A DNA stretch of 64,000 nt, from contig NZ_BBRA01000002.1 in the NCBI RefSeq assembly GCF_000975035.1, forward strand, positions 248,001-312,000. The letters run 5' to 3'. The position numbers and the translations under genes were made by a program. The DNA comes from Demequina flava (GTDB taxonomy: Bacteria; Actinomycetota; Actinomycetes; Actinomycetales; Demequinaceae). The stretch's first letter is position 1; each line of letters opens with the position of its first letter. The notes beneath the pieces were generated by a model, which did not search any database, was not told where the DNA came from, and worked only from the letters and a program-made list of their open reading frames with translations. Of this stretch, positions 24,897 through 31,826 are shown in pieces.

Positions 24897-26141
24897 TTAG
24901 ATGAGAGTTCTCTCATCTGCGACGTCAAGCGCGAGAGACAGCCAGTCGCTGGCACGCGCGTCGTCGTCCACACCCGAGGCCAGGGCCACCAGGTTTGCCG
25001 CGACGCGGCGCCGCAAATCCTCTGTCTCGACCGTCTCTGCGAACTCGCTGAAGAGCCGGGCGGCGTGCTCTTCAATGCCGCGGTAGCCGTTTGGATCAAG
25101 GGTGGGCAACACCAACACGTGCGCCACCATGCATGCGAGGTCATCCGCGCGTCGGCCCGGACCCAAGGTGTCGATATCAATCAACCCGACGATGCGCTCG
25201 GGCTGGCTTGCATCGTTCACACGGACGTTGGCTGCGTGGAAATCGCCGTGCGTTGGCACGGTGGCCGCCTCCGGAGGCGCTTTTAGACCAGGGCCGATGC
25301 TCGCCACCAGTCGATCGAGTCTGTCACCATCGAGACCGCGATTCCGCGCCAAGTCGATGTACATCTCGAGGCGTTCCGGAATGCTGTTTCGACGTGGAAG
25401 TTCACATACTGCTGGCGGGAGGGTGTCGAGCGCGGTGATCAACGAAGCGCCTGTTACGTGTCCGGGCTCGGACCCGTCACGGCGATGCAAGGCTTCAGTC
25501 ATCGCGGCACCATCGGCTTGAGCCACGAGCACAATCCCATCACCCGCGTCGAGGGCCCGCGGTGCCAGCGAACTAAGCCGATGGCGATGGAGGAGCTCGC
25601 CAGCGCGGTCTGGCCGCACAACCTTGACGAACCACACATCGTGGCGCTCGTCCTCGGCGACCTCCGCGCGCAAGACCGCTCTGCGCAATGGCCGGAGGAC
25701 CAGCATCTCCAACCGGTCAATCTTTGGATGATCCGCGCCTGCGCGCGCGAGGCGCGCCTGAAGCGCCTGCGGAACGCAAGCATCGGCCAACCCCGTCAGG
25801 AGCGGATCCGCAGGATGGCGCCACACATGGACCGTTCCGGTCTCTGACTGGAGCCGAACGGCCTTTGTGGCGGCACGCTGCTCGTCTGACAGTTCCACGG
25901 TGCTCGCGACGAGGTAGATGCGCTCGCCGCTCGCCGTCACGTCATAGCAAGCTGAGGTCTCCGCACCCGGCCGTGCGTGTACCGCATCAAGTCGCCAGTC
26001 CTCGAGCTCAAGGTGCGTGGTCGCGAGGGCTGTCGCCAACATGTCGCCAGCATCGTCGCTGGTCAGAACGTCAGCAGCGGCGTTCGTGGTCATATCGACA
26101 TCGAACCACGGAACGCTCTCGAGAGTGACGCTCACGCGCAC
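24897..26141 (-). CDS. APH-fold (aminoglycoside phosphotransferase-like) kinase
   Basis: 414 residues. The C-terminal half holds the kinase core: catalytic loop THGDFHAANVRV (His-Gly-Asp-X4-Asn) and the metal-binding Asp in LIDIDTLGPGRRADDLACM, as in APH, choline or maltose kinases. The N-terminal half is divergent, with KVVRP possibly carrying the ATP-contacting Lys. No substrate can be assigned; the name should not be read as antibiotic resistance. Start is uncertain: GTG 26141 gives the longest protein, ATG 26093 is an alternative, and neither has a strong ribosome site. The neighbours give no clear pathway. Confidence 0.75.
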   Translation of the reverse strand: MRVSVTLESVPWFDVDMTTNAAADVLTSDDAGDMLATALATTHLELEDWRLDAVHARPGAETSACYDVTASGERIYLVASTVELSDEQRAATKAVRLQSETGTVHVWRHPADPLLTGLADACVPQALQARLARAGADHPKIDRLEMLVLRPLRRAVLRAEVAEDERHDVWFVKVVRPDRAGELLHRHRLSSLAPRALDAGDGIVLVAQADGAAMTEALHRRDGSEPGHVTGASLITALDTLPPAVCELPRRNSIPERLEMYIDLARNRGLDGDRLDRLVASIGPGLKAPPEAATVPTHGDFHAANVRVNDASQPERIVGLIDIDTLGPGRRADDLACMVAHVLVLPTLDPNGYRGIEEHAARLFSEFAETVETEDLRRRVAANLVALASGVDDDARASDWLSLALDVADERTLI

Positions 26142-26168
26142 ACTCGCTTAAGGAAATGTCAGCGGATC

Positions 26169-26333
26169 TCAGTCGTCGTTATGGTCCTTGGCCCAGTCGG
26201 CGGCCTGGTCCACCTGCGCGTCGAACTTGTCGGGAGTCTTGTCCTTCAAAGTCTCAGCGGCGTCATCAATCTGATCGTCCGACATCCCTGCGGCCTTCTC
26301 CTTGGCCTTGTTCAACATGTCATCCATACCCAT
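26169..26333 (-). CDS. Small charged helical protein resembling MT0933-type antitoxins
   Basis: 54 residues (MGMDDMLNKAKEKAAGMSDD at the start, ending AADWAKDHNDD), rich in Asp, Lys and Ala and predicted to be helical. The pattern of KAK/EKA and DAAETLKDK resembles the MT0933 antitoxin-like family and also CsbD-like stress proteins. No toxin gene is adjacent, so a working toxin-antitoxin pair is not supported. ATG 26333 has a good AAGGAG site six bases upstream, which makes expression likely. It lies between the kinase gene and tRNA-Val(CAC). Confidence 0.7.
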   Translation of the reverse strand: MGMDDMLNKAKEKAAGMSDDQIDDAAETLKDKTPDKFDAQVDQAADWAKDHNDD

Positions 26334-26410
26334 GATGGGCTCCTTGCGTCGATTCGTGTGGACACCGTCAACGCTACGTCTGGGCGCGAAAAAGCGCGCG
26401 CTGGAATGAC

Positions 26411-26442
26411 AAAACCCCCGCAGGTCCTGGACCTTGCGGGGG
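26411..26442 (-). terminator. Intrinsic terminator of tRNA-Val(CAC)
   Basis: Read on the minus strand: CCCCCGCA, AGGTCC, then AGGACC and TGCGGGGG, followed by TTTTG. A strong stem with a U-tract, nine bases after the tRNA. Confidence 0.85.
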
Positions 26443-26450
26443 CTTATTGC

Positions 26451-26525
26451 TGGTGGGCGATACTGGGATCGAACCAGTGACCTCTTCCGTGTGAAGGAAG
26501 CGCGCTACCACTACGCCAATCGCCC
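26451..26525 (-). tRNA. tRNA-Val (anticodon CAC)
   Basis: 75 nucleotides including an encoded CCA. Acceptor stem GGGCGAT/ATCGCCC, anticodon stem CTTCC/GGAAG with loop TTCACAC, and T-arm CTGGTTCGATCCCAG. It differs from the two tRNA-Val(GAC) genes downstream only at a few positions in the D arm and anticodon loop, so they share an origin. Confidence 0.97.
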
Positions 26526-26592
26526 TATGAAGCGTGAACAATAGTAGCGCGTCTTGAAAGCCACGGTGACCAACTACACGCCACGGATGCAC

Positions 26593-26745
26593 CTACTCGT
26601 CGTCGGGCTCGGTGTCACTAGGGCTTGTCGATACACCGGTGTCGTCCGTCTTGGCCGGAGCGGCCTTCTCGAGACTCTCAGCCGCCTTCTGCGTCACCTT
26701 CTTCTCGTAGCGCTCGCCCTGCTTACCTTCGTGTTCGTTAGCCAT
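26593..26745 (-). CDS. Small hypothetical charged protein
   Basis: 50 residues: a Lys/Glu-rich helical first half (MANEHEGKQGERYEKKVTQK) and an acidic Ser/Thr/Asp tail. No family recognised. The case for it is an AAGGAG ribosome site six bases before ATG 26745, a clean stop, and no competing feature in the space between pabC and tRNA-Val(CAC). An upstream ATG at 26892 in the same frame would intrude into pabC and is not preferred. Confidence 0.6.
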   Translation of the reverse strand: MANEHEGKQGERYEKKVTQKAAESLEKAAPAKTDDTGVSTSPSDTEPDDE

Positions 26746-26836
26746 GCCTCGCTCCTTCCACTTCGCGCCAGAGCACCCAGCGCGGTTGTCTGCAAAACAC
26801 CTCACGCCGCCCGCGCATTCCTTCGGGGCGCCTGTG

Positions 26837-27706
26837 CTACCGGCGACGGGGGGGTGCTGGGTCAGGCGTACGTTCCGCCTGAAGCTCGACATGCGCCGCC
26901 AGTTCGCGAAGCAGCCGGCCCGGGGTCACGCGCTCACCATCGAGCGCAGACACGTGTTGTACACGCCTGACCGTACTTGTCACCGCCAGGTGCGCAGCGC
27001 CCGCGATGACCTCGTCAAGGTCTGCAAGCGTGAGTTCCCCTGGAGCACCCACACGCACGGGGATTCCGGCCCTCGCGCCCCACTCCAACGCGAGTCCACG
27101 CATGATGCCCGGCAGGCATCCTGAAGCCAAGGGCGGGGTGATGATCTCTCCCCCGCGCTCGACGAACACGTTCGTCGACGCCCCTTCACAGAGGTTTCCG
27201 TAGGTGTTCGCCAGGATGGCCTCGTCGGCACCTCTGCCCCGGGCGTAGTTGGCAATCACCGCGTACTCCCCCGCGGAGGTGGTCTTCACGCCGGCCACGG
27301 CGGATCGCTCGTTTCGCTTCCACGGCGCACGGACCGCCACGCACTCGCGCGGGGCGCGGCCCGTTGCACCGGTCACGACGACGGTGGGTCCGCTGTCACC
27401 TCTGGCGTAACCCGCCGGACCCACACCCGAGGTCACGGTGACCCGCACGCGGGTGAGTGCCTGTCCGGTTCCGAGTAGGTCGCCGATTGCTCCGCGGACG
27501 ATGCCGGGGTCAAGCGGGGACAATCCCAAACGTTCCAAGCCATAGGCAAGGCGGGCCAGGTGTCGTGTCAGGGCAAAAGGCACGCCGTCACGGATGGCGA
27601 TGGTCTCGAAGAGCCCATCGCCCACGGTGAACCCATGATCGCTGGCACTGATGATCGGTTCGTGCGCGCCACGAATGCGCCCCCCAGCCCACACCACCTC
27701 AGTCAT
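26837..27706 (-). CDS. pabC: Aminodeoxychorismate lyase (class IV aminotransferase fold)
   Basis: PLP enzyme expected to release p-aminobenzoate and pyruvate from 4-amino-4-deoxychorismate, for folate. 289 residues. Fold-type IV signatures are ISASDHGFTVGDGLFETIAI, the PLP-Lys region GVKTTSAGEYAVIANYARGRGADEAIL (Lys in VKTTS), and ANTYGNLCEGASTNVFV. It overlaps the pabB stop by four bases, which supports PabC over branched-chain aminotransferase or D-amino-acid transaminase, otherwise similar in sequence. The C-terminal 20 residues are Arg/Pro-rich. Confidence 0.88.
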   Translation of the reverse strand: MTEVVWAGGRIRGAHEPIISASDHGFTVGDGLFETIAIRDGVPFALTRHLARLAYGLERLGLSPLDPGIVRGAIGDLLGTGQALTRVRVTVTSGVGPAGYARGDSGPTVVVTGATGRAPRECVAVRAPWKRNERSAVAGVKTTSAGEYAVIANYARGRGADEAILANTYGNLCEGASTNVFVERGGEIITPPLASGCLPGIMRGLALEWGARAGIPVRVGAPGELTLADLDEVIAGAAHLAVTSTVRRVQHVSALDGERVTPGRLLRELAAHVELQAERTPDPAPPRRR

Positions 27707-28806
27707 GGGCTCATTGTTCCGGTAGATGCCAGGGCAATCAACCGTTTCGCCTTAAGTTCAGTCTCCGCCCACTCCTGAGCCGGGTCCGATCCCCACGTAA
27801 TGCCCGCGCCAGTACCGAACCGCAAGGTGCCCCCGTCGGCGCGGTCCCACCAAAACGTGCGGATTCCGACCGCCAGTTCGGCGCGGCGCGCATCCGCGTC
27901 TATCCAACCCACGGCACCGCAATACGGGCCCCGCACTGCTCGCTCTTCACGCTCAATGATCCGCAGCGCTGCCGACTTGGGCGCGCCGGACACGGACCCC
28001 GGCGGGAAAGTCCCGTCCAGCAAATGCGGCCACATCTGCGGTGTCCAGGCGTGCTCGCGCGTCAATGTGGCGCTGACCGTCGACTGCAGGTGCCGCAATC
28101 CGGGAAGATCGTGAAGCCCAAGAAACTCCGGCACCGCCACGGAACCAGGCTCCGCGACGTGCGAGATGTCGTTGCGCACCAGGTCGGTGATCATCACGTT
28201 CTCGGCCTCGTCCTTGGGCAGCATCTGCTCCCCTGGCGCGGCGGTGCCCTTGATCGGAGAACTCAAGACTTGGTTTCCGTCCACGGCGAGATACAGCTCA
28301 GGTGATGCCGACACGACCCACGCACCACGAGCATCGGCCATATCCGGAATCTCGATCGAGGCGCCGTACCGTGCCGGGTTCCCCCGAGCCAGCACGTCAG
28401 CCAGTGCAGCGGCGTGAGGGAGGTCGCGCCCGGGCAGGGACGCACTCAAAACGCGGCACAGGTTGACCTGATAGACCTCACCGTCGCGGATATCAGCGCG
28501 GATGCGCTCAACGCCTGCCATGTACTCGTCTCGCGACAACGACGAGCGCCAACTATCGCGCTGAGGTCCATGCCACGAGGGCGCGTGCTCGTTTGGCGGG
28601 GAATCAGAGACTTCCGCCATGCGCCAGGCATCAATACGGCCGTCAAAGGCCCCCACGAGGACCCAAAAGCCGCCCTCGGCAAGCCGGTGACCGTCGCGTG
28701 CGACGTCGATGTGTTCGATCACACCGCGCGCGTAAATGCCAGCGAAGCGTGCCTCGCCAGCCATGCGACCTTGACCTTCGTCCACGCCTACAACGGTAGT
28801 GCTCAC
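27703..28806 (-). CDS. pabB: Aminodeoxychorismate synthase component I
   Basis: Converts chorismate and ammonia to aminodeoxychorismate. 367 residues, the chorismate-binding domain with only a short N-terminal part. The PIKGTA motif has the Lys that marks PabB rather than anthranilate synthase (PIAGT). Other signatures are YQVNLCRVLSA, DLVRNDISHVAEPGSV, FPPGSVSGAPKSAALRIIE and RGPYCGAVGWID. No glutamine amidotransferase subunit is encoded beside it; the partner must be elsewhere. Start is uncertain between GTG 28806 and ATG 28764. Coupled to pabC. Confidence 0.9.
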   Translation of the reverse strand: MSTTVVGVDEGQGRMAGEARFAGIYARGVIEHIDVARDGHRLAEGGFWVLVGAFDGRIDAWRMAEVSDSPPNEHAPSWHGPQRDSWRSSLSRDEYMAGVERIRADIRDGEVYQVNLCRVLSASLPGRDLPHAAALADVLARGNPARYGASIEIPDMADARGAWVVSASPELYLAVDGNQVLSSPIKGTAAPGEQMLPKDEAENVMITDLVRNDISHVAEPGSVAVPEFLGLHDLPGLRHLQSTVSATLTREHAWTPQMWPHLLDGTFPPGSVSGAPKSAALRIIEREERAVRGPYCGAVGWIDADARRAELAVGIRTFWWDRADGGTLRFGTGAGITWGSDPAQEWAETELKAKRLIALASTGTMSP

Positions 28807-28857
28807 TGAGGCGCTTCTAGGCCGTCGCGACGTCGCAGCAGGCCGGCGAGAGCGGAT

Positions 28858-28887
28858 TTGTCAGCCGCTCGCGCCATGGGCTAGTCT
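28858..28887 (+). promoter_or_regulatory. Candidate promoter of the first tRNA cassette
   Basis: TTGTCA at 28858-28863 and TAGTCT at 28882-28887, spaced 18 bases, 33 bases before tRNA-Gly. A plausible housekeeping-sigma promoter, judged by consensus only. Confidence 0.5.
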
Positions 28888-28919
28888 CTACATCTCGTCG
28901 GGGGCAACACCTTGACAGC

Positions 28920-28992
28920 GCGGACGTAGCTCAGCTGGTAGAGCATCACCTTGCCAAGGTGAGGGTCGCGGGTTCGAATCCCGTCGTCCGCT
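28920..28992 (+). tRNA. tRNA-Gly (anticodon GCC), copy 1
   Basis: 73 nucleotides, no encoded CCA. Acceptor stem GCGGACG/CGTCCGC, anticodon stem TCACC/GGTGA with loop TTGCCAA, T-arm CGGGTTCGAATCCCG. First gene of a Gly-Cys-Val cassette. Confidence 0.97.
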
Positions 28993-29025
28993 CGTAGGTT
29001 CGTAGCCGGATTTTTCGGCGACCAC

Positions 29026-29096
29026 GGTGGGTTGGCCGAGAGGCGAGGCAGCGGCCTGCAAAGCCGTATACACGGGTTCGAATCCCGTACCCACCT
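29026..29096 (+). tRNA. tRNA-Cys (anticodon GCA), copy 1
   Basis: 71 nucleotides, no encoded CCA. Acceptor stem GGTGGGT/ACCCACC, anticodon loop CTGCAAA in the stem CGGC/GCCG, T-arm CGGGTTCGAATCCCG. One base separates it from the following tRNA-Val. Confidence 0.96.
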
Positions 29097-29097
29097 C

Positions 29098-29172
29098 GGG
29101 CGATTGGCGCAGCGGTAGCGCGCTTCCCTGACACGGAAGAGGTCACTGGTTCGATCCCAGTATCGCCCACCA
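29098..29172 (+). tRNA. tRNA-Val (anticodon GAC), copy 1
   Basis: 75 nucleotides with encoded CCA. Acceptor stem GGGCGAT/ATCGCCC, anticodon stem CTTCC/GGAAG with loop CTGACAC. Closely related to the tRNA-Val(CAC) gene on the minus strand. Confidence 0.97.
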
Positions 29173-29175
29173 GAC

Positions 29176-29203
29176 AAGCCGCCCCCTCGGGGGCGGCTTT
29201 TTT
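29176..29203 (+). terminator. Terminator of the first tRNA cassette
   Basis: AAGCCGCCCCC pairs with GGGGGCGGCTT around a TC loop, followed by a T-run. A classic intrinsic terminator four bases after tRNA-Val. Confidence 0.92.
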
Positions 29204-29215
29204 GTGCGCTAGCGT

Positions 29216-29455
29216 GTGCGCGTGCAGGCTGCAATTGAGAGCACGGCGCCAAGCGCCTGGGATGTGTGGGGCGGCGTCTTCGTCGTCATCGCTCTGATCA
29301 CGACCGTCCTGGCTGTCGTTTCTATCGTTCGACACCGTGGCGACCTCAGTACGCGCGTGACAACGGTCTGGCTCATCATCACTGTCATCTTCCCGCCGCT
29401 GGGCGTAATCGCCTGGTTCGTGGCCGGAAGGCGTGCCGCGCAAGACAAGAACTAG
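29216..29455 (+). CDS. Small membrane protein, PLDc_N-like
   Basis: 79 residues with two membrane helices (about 18-37 and 49-69) and a short basic C-terminus. The second helix region (TTVWLIITVIFPPLGVIAWFVAGRR) matches the phospholipase D N-terminal-like (PLDc_N) pattern of Trp, Pro-Leu-Gly and Gly-Arg. Such short proteins have no known enzymatic activity. GTG starts at 29216 and 29222 are both possible. A ribosome site is not evident because the region overlaps the tail of the preceding terminator. It is enclosed by the two tRNA cassettes. Confidence 0.72.
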   Translation: MRVQAAIESTAPSAWDVWGGVFVVIALITTVLAVVSIVRHRGDLSTRVTTVWLIITVIFPPLGVIAWFVAGRRAAQDKN

Positions 29456-29504
29456 CAGCCGGGCCCCTGCGCGCGCCTCGAGCGACGACTCGCGGGACCG
29501 AGTG

Positions 29505-29535
29505 GTGACCGGATGCCTCCCGAATCCGCTATAGT
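29505..29535 (+). promoter_or_regulatory. Candidate promoter of the second tRNA cassette
   Basis: A good -10 hexamer TATAGT at 29530-29535 lies 34 bases before tRNA-Gly; GTGACC at 29505-29510 is the best -35 candidate but at a long spacing of 19. Unrelated in sequence to the promoter of the first cassette. Confidence 0.42.
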
Positions 29536-29568
29536 TTTCTTCGGCCCGGAAACAGTCTTCCGGATCAT

Positions 29569-29641
29569 GCGGACGTAGCTCAGCTGGTAGAGCATCACCT
29601 TGCCAAGGTGAGGGTCGCGGGTTCGAATCCCGTCGTCCGCT
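29569..29641 (+). tRNA. tRNA-Gly (anticodon GCC), copy 2
   Basis: Identical over its 73 nucleotides to the copy at 28920. First gene of the second Gly-Cys-Val cassette. Confidence 0.97.
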
Positions 29642-29674
29642 CGCATTACAACGTCGGCTTTGCCGACACCATAC

Positions 29675-29745
29675 GGTGGGTTGGCCGAGAGGCGAGGCAG
29701 CGGCCTGCAAAGCCGTATACACGGGTTCGAATCCCGTACCCACCT
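29675..29745 (+). tRNA. tRNA-Cys (anticodon GCA), copy 2
   Basis: Identical over its 71 nucleotides to the copy at 29026. The spacer before it differs from that of the first cassette and carries its own small inverted repeat (GTCGGC, TT, TGCCGAC). Confidence 0.97.
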
Positions 29746-29750
29746 CGCAT

Positions 29751-29825
29751 GGGCGATTGGCGCAGCGGTAGCGCGCTTCCCTGACACGGAAGAGGTCACT
29801 GGTTCGATCCCAGTATCGCCCACCA
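29751..29825 (+). tRNA. tRNA-Val (anticodon GAC), copy 2
   Basis: Identical over 75 nucleotides, including CCA, to the copy at 29098. Confidence 0.97.
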
Positions 29826-29828
29826 GAC

Positions 29829-29857
29829 AAGCCGCCCCCCTCGGGGGCGGCTTCTTT
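29829..29857 (+). terminator. Terminator of the second tRNA cassette
   Basis: AAGCCGCCCCC and GGGGGCGGCTT around a CTC loop, followed by CTTTC. Nearly the same as the first cassette's terminator but with one more C in the loop and an interrupted T-run. Confidence 0.9.
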
Positions 29858-29901
29858 CGTTGTGGAGTACGTGCAAGGCCCGATGCGACAGGATGGCACG
29901 T

Positions 29902-30519
29902 ATGTCCCTCCAGATTGCGGTGGGGTGGCGACGCACCTCGCTCACTCCCCCGCCGCCAGCGTCACTGGCCCGTGACCTCGCGGTGAGCACGGCAGCCCAG
30001 CTTCTTGGCGTGGACCCACAGACCTTGCGGCTGTCTCATCACTGCGAGCACTGTGGAAGCGCCGAGCACGGCACGCCTGTCGTGATCGGTGGGGGTTCGG
30101 TGAGCGTGTCACTCTCCCGGGCTGAGGGCTACGCGGTCGCGGTCGCGACACGGGCGGAACGGCCCCTCGGGGTGGACATTGAAAGCGAGTCAGCCGCGCC
30201 GCGCGCTGAACTCAGCGCCACGGCGATGCTGTCAGCCCAAGAACGTGCCGCGTCCAAGCACAGCCCTCCGGAGTCTTTGCTTCGCACATGGGTCCAAAAA
30301 GAAGCATTGCTCAAGGCCTGCGGCGAAGGGTTACGTTATCCGCTCGAGTCCGTCACGATCCGTGGCGACAGTGTCGTATCTGGTCCCCCGGCTACCCACG
30401 GGAAGTGGAACCTGGCGCCGCTTCTCATCGAAGGCGCAGTCGCCTATGTGGCCTACACCGCTCGGTGGCACGAAAGGCTCGTACTCCGGGTCGACGAGTC
30501 ACCGCAGGATGGCTGCTAG
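29902..30519 (+). CDS. 4'-phosphopantetheinyl transferase, Sfp type
   Basis: Predicted to transfer phosphopantetheine from CoA to a carrier-protein serine. 205 residues. The Sfp-type motifs are visible: LGVDIES (magnesium-binding Asp and Glu) and LLRTWVQKEALLKACGEGL (W-X3-KEA-X3-K). The N-terminal His region (LRLSHHCEHCGSAEHGTP) fits the Sfp subgroup rather than AcpS. Start at ATG 29902 is favoured by AGG nine bases upstream; ATG 29893 is possible. It is convergent with the M1 peptidase and lies close to the Pls-type synthetase, whose carrier domain is the obvious substrate. Confidence 0.88.
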   Translation: MSLQIAVGWRRTSLTPPPPASLARDLAVSTAAQLLGVDPQTLRLSHHCEHCGSAEHGTPVVIGGGSVSVSLSRAEGYAVAVATRAERPLGVDIESESAAPRAELSATAMLSAQERAASKHSPPESLLRTWVQKEALLKACGEGLRYPLESVTIRGDSVVSGPPATHGKWNLAPLLIEGAVAYVAYTARWHERLVLRVDESPQDGC

Positions 30520-31826
30520 GCGACTGGAAGGTCCGGCAGTTCTGGCTTCCCAATCCAGGCAGTGAAAAAGTCGCCCAGGGAACGCGCTGCCCCGGACTCT
30601 GCCCGCGTGATGAACCCAGCGGTGTCCACAGAACCGTGGCGATGCCGCAGCGTCCACTCACGCAGCAAATCGAAGAATGCGCTGTCGCCAATCTCCAGCC
30701 TTAGCGCGTGAAGGGTAATTGCTCCGCGTTTGTAGAGGCGATCATCAAACATCGCATCCGGGCCAGGGTCCTGGACCACGAGTTCCTGAGGGAGTGCGCT
30801 CAGGCGTGCGTGGGCGGCCCGCGCCTTGGTATCGGCGGAGTCGGCTCCGGATTCCTCGGACCACAGCCACTCGGCGTAACAGGCAAAACCCTCATGGAGC
30901 CAAATGTCTTGCCAGCGCCGCAACGTGAGGGAATTACCGAACCACTGATGTGCAAGTTCGTGAGCGATCAGACGTTCCTCGACATGCATTCCATCGACGT
31001 GGTTCTCACCAAAGATGGACAGGCCTTGGGCCTCCAAAGGAATCTCAAGGGAGTCTTCTGCGACCACGACCGTGTAGGAGTCGAAGGGGTACGGCCCAAA
31101 AAGGTCTTCGAACAACGCAAGCATCCGCGGTTGCTCCGCAAAGTCAGCCTTTGCGCGCGACCTGAGGGCTGGCGGCGCCACGACGCGTTGTGCGACGGGC
31201 TTCGACGACAGTGACCATTCCTCATAGCGCCCAATCTGCACGGTCGCGAGATACGTGGCCATCGGGGCTTCATGCTCGTAGACCCAACGAGTCCGGCCCG
31301 CTTTGACCTTGCGTTCCACGAGCGAACCGTTACATACAGCCCGGTACGGACTCTCGGTCGACACGGCTATGCGGAACGTCGCCTTGTCGCTGGGGTGATC
31401 GTGACACGGGAACCACGACGGCGCGCCATCGGGCTGCCCCGCCACCAGGGCACCTTCGGTCAACTCTTCCCAGCCGACGTCGCCCCAAGGCCCCATCAAT
31501 GGGCCCGGGGTGCCTTGATAGTCGACGTCGACCGCAAACACGGTCCCAGTCTCGAAATCGTCGTGAAGGCGCACACTCAGGACATCGCCACGGTGCACCC
31601 ACTTCGCAGGCTTGCGCCCGTTCACCGTGACTCGTGTCACTTTGAGGCCCGCGAGGCGAAGGTCAATGCGGTCGATACGTTCTGTCGCAGTCCCGTGCAC
31701 TGTTGCGTGGGCGTCAAGCCGATTGGTGGCGACACGGTATTCCAGGTCCAACTCGTAGCGGGACACGGAAATGTGAGGGTCCGGGCGTCCTGGCAGATAA
31801 GGATCCTCGGGTGGGCGTCGTAGCAT
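30516..31826 (-). CDS. M1-family zinc metallopeptidase coupled to the Pls-type synthetase
   Basis: 436 residues with no signal peptide, expected in the cytoplasm. The zinc site HELAHQWFGN (His, Glu and His about residues 289-293) and the third ligand Glu in WLHEGFACYAEW (about 312) are intact. The substrate-recognition segment reads PLEAQGLS in place of GAMEN, as in the actinobacterial LETQ-type branch. It is short for M1, lacking the large C-terminal helical domain. Its ATG overlaps the synthetase stop (TGATG), so both come from one transcript. Aminopeptidases are known to degrade epsilon-poly-lysine in producing Streptomyces; self-protection or trimming is inferred here, not shown. Confidence 0.9.
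   Translation of the reverse strand: MLRRPPEDPYLPGRPDPHISVSRYELDLEYRVATNRLDAHATVHGTATERIDRIDLRLAGLKVTRVTVNGRKPAKWVHRGDVLSVRLHDDFETGTVFAVDVDYQGTPGPLMGPWGDVGWEELTEGALVAGQPDGAPSWFPCHDHPSDKATFRIAVSTESPYRAVCNGSLVERKVKAGRTRWVYEHEAPMATYLATVQIGRYEEWSLSSKPVAQRVVAPPALRSRAKADFAEQPRMLALFEDLFGPYPFDSYTVVVAEDSLEIPLEAQGLSIFGENHVDGMHVEERLIAHELAHQWFGNSLTLRRWQDIWLHEGFACYAEWLWSEESGADSADTKARAAHARLSALPQELVVQDPGPDAMFDDRLYKRGAITLHALRLEIGDSAFFDLLREWTLRHRHGSVDTAGFITRAESGAARSLGDFFTAWIGKPELPDLPVA

Noticed and set aside
24897-26141. Aminoglycoside resistance gene
   Set aside because: Only the kinase core is shared; the N-terminal half is divergent and the family covers many small-molecule kinases.
26554-26970. 138-codon plus-strand frame over the small charged gene
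   Set aside because: Arg/Ala-rich translation, no ribosome site, antisense to a better supported small gene and to pabC.
28858-29860. Integrated element using tRNA genes as attachment sites
   Set aside because: No integrase, no partial tRNA 3' end and no foreign cargo; the data fit a simple cassette duplication.
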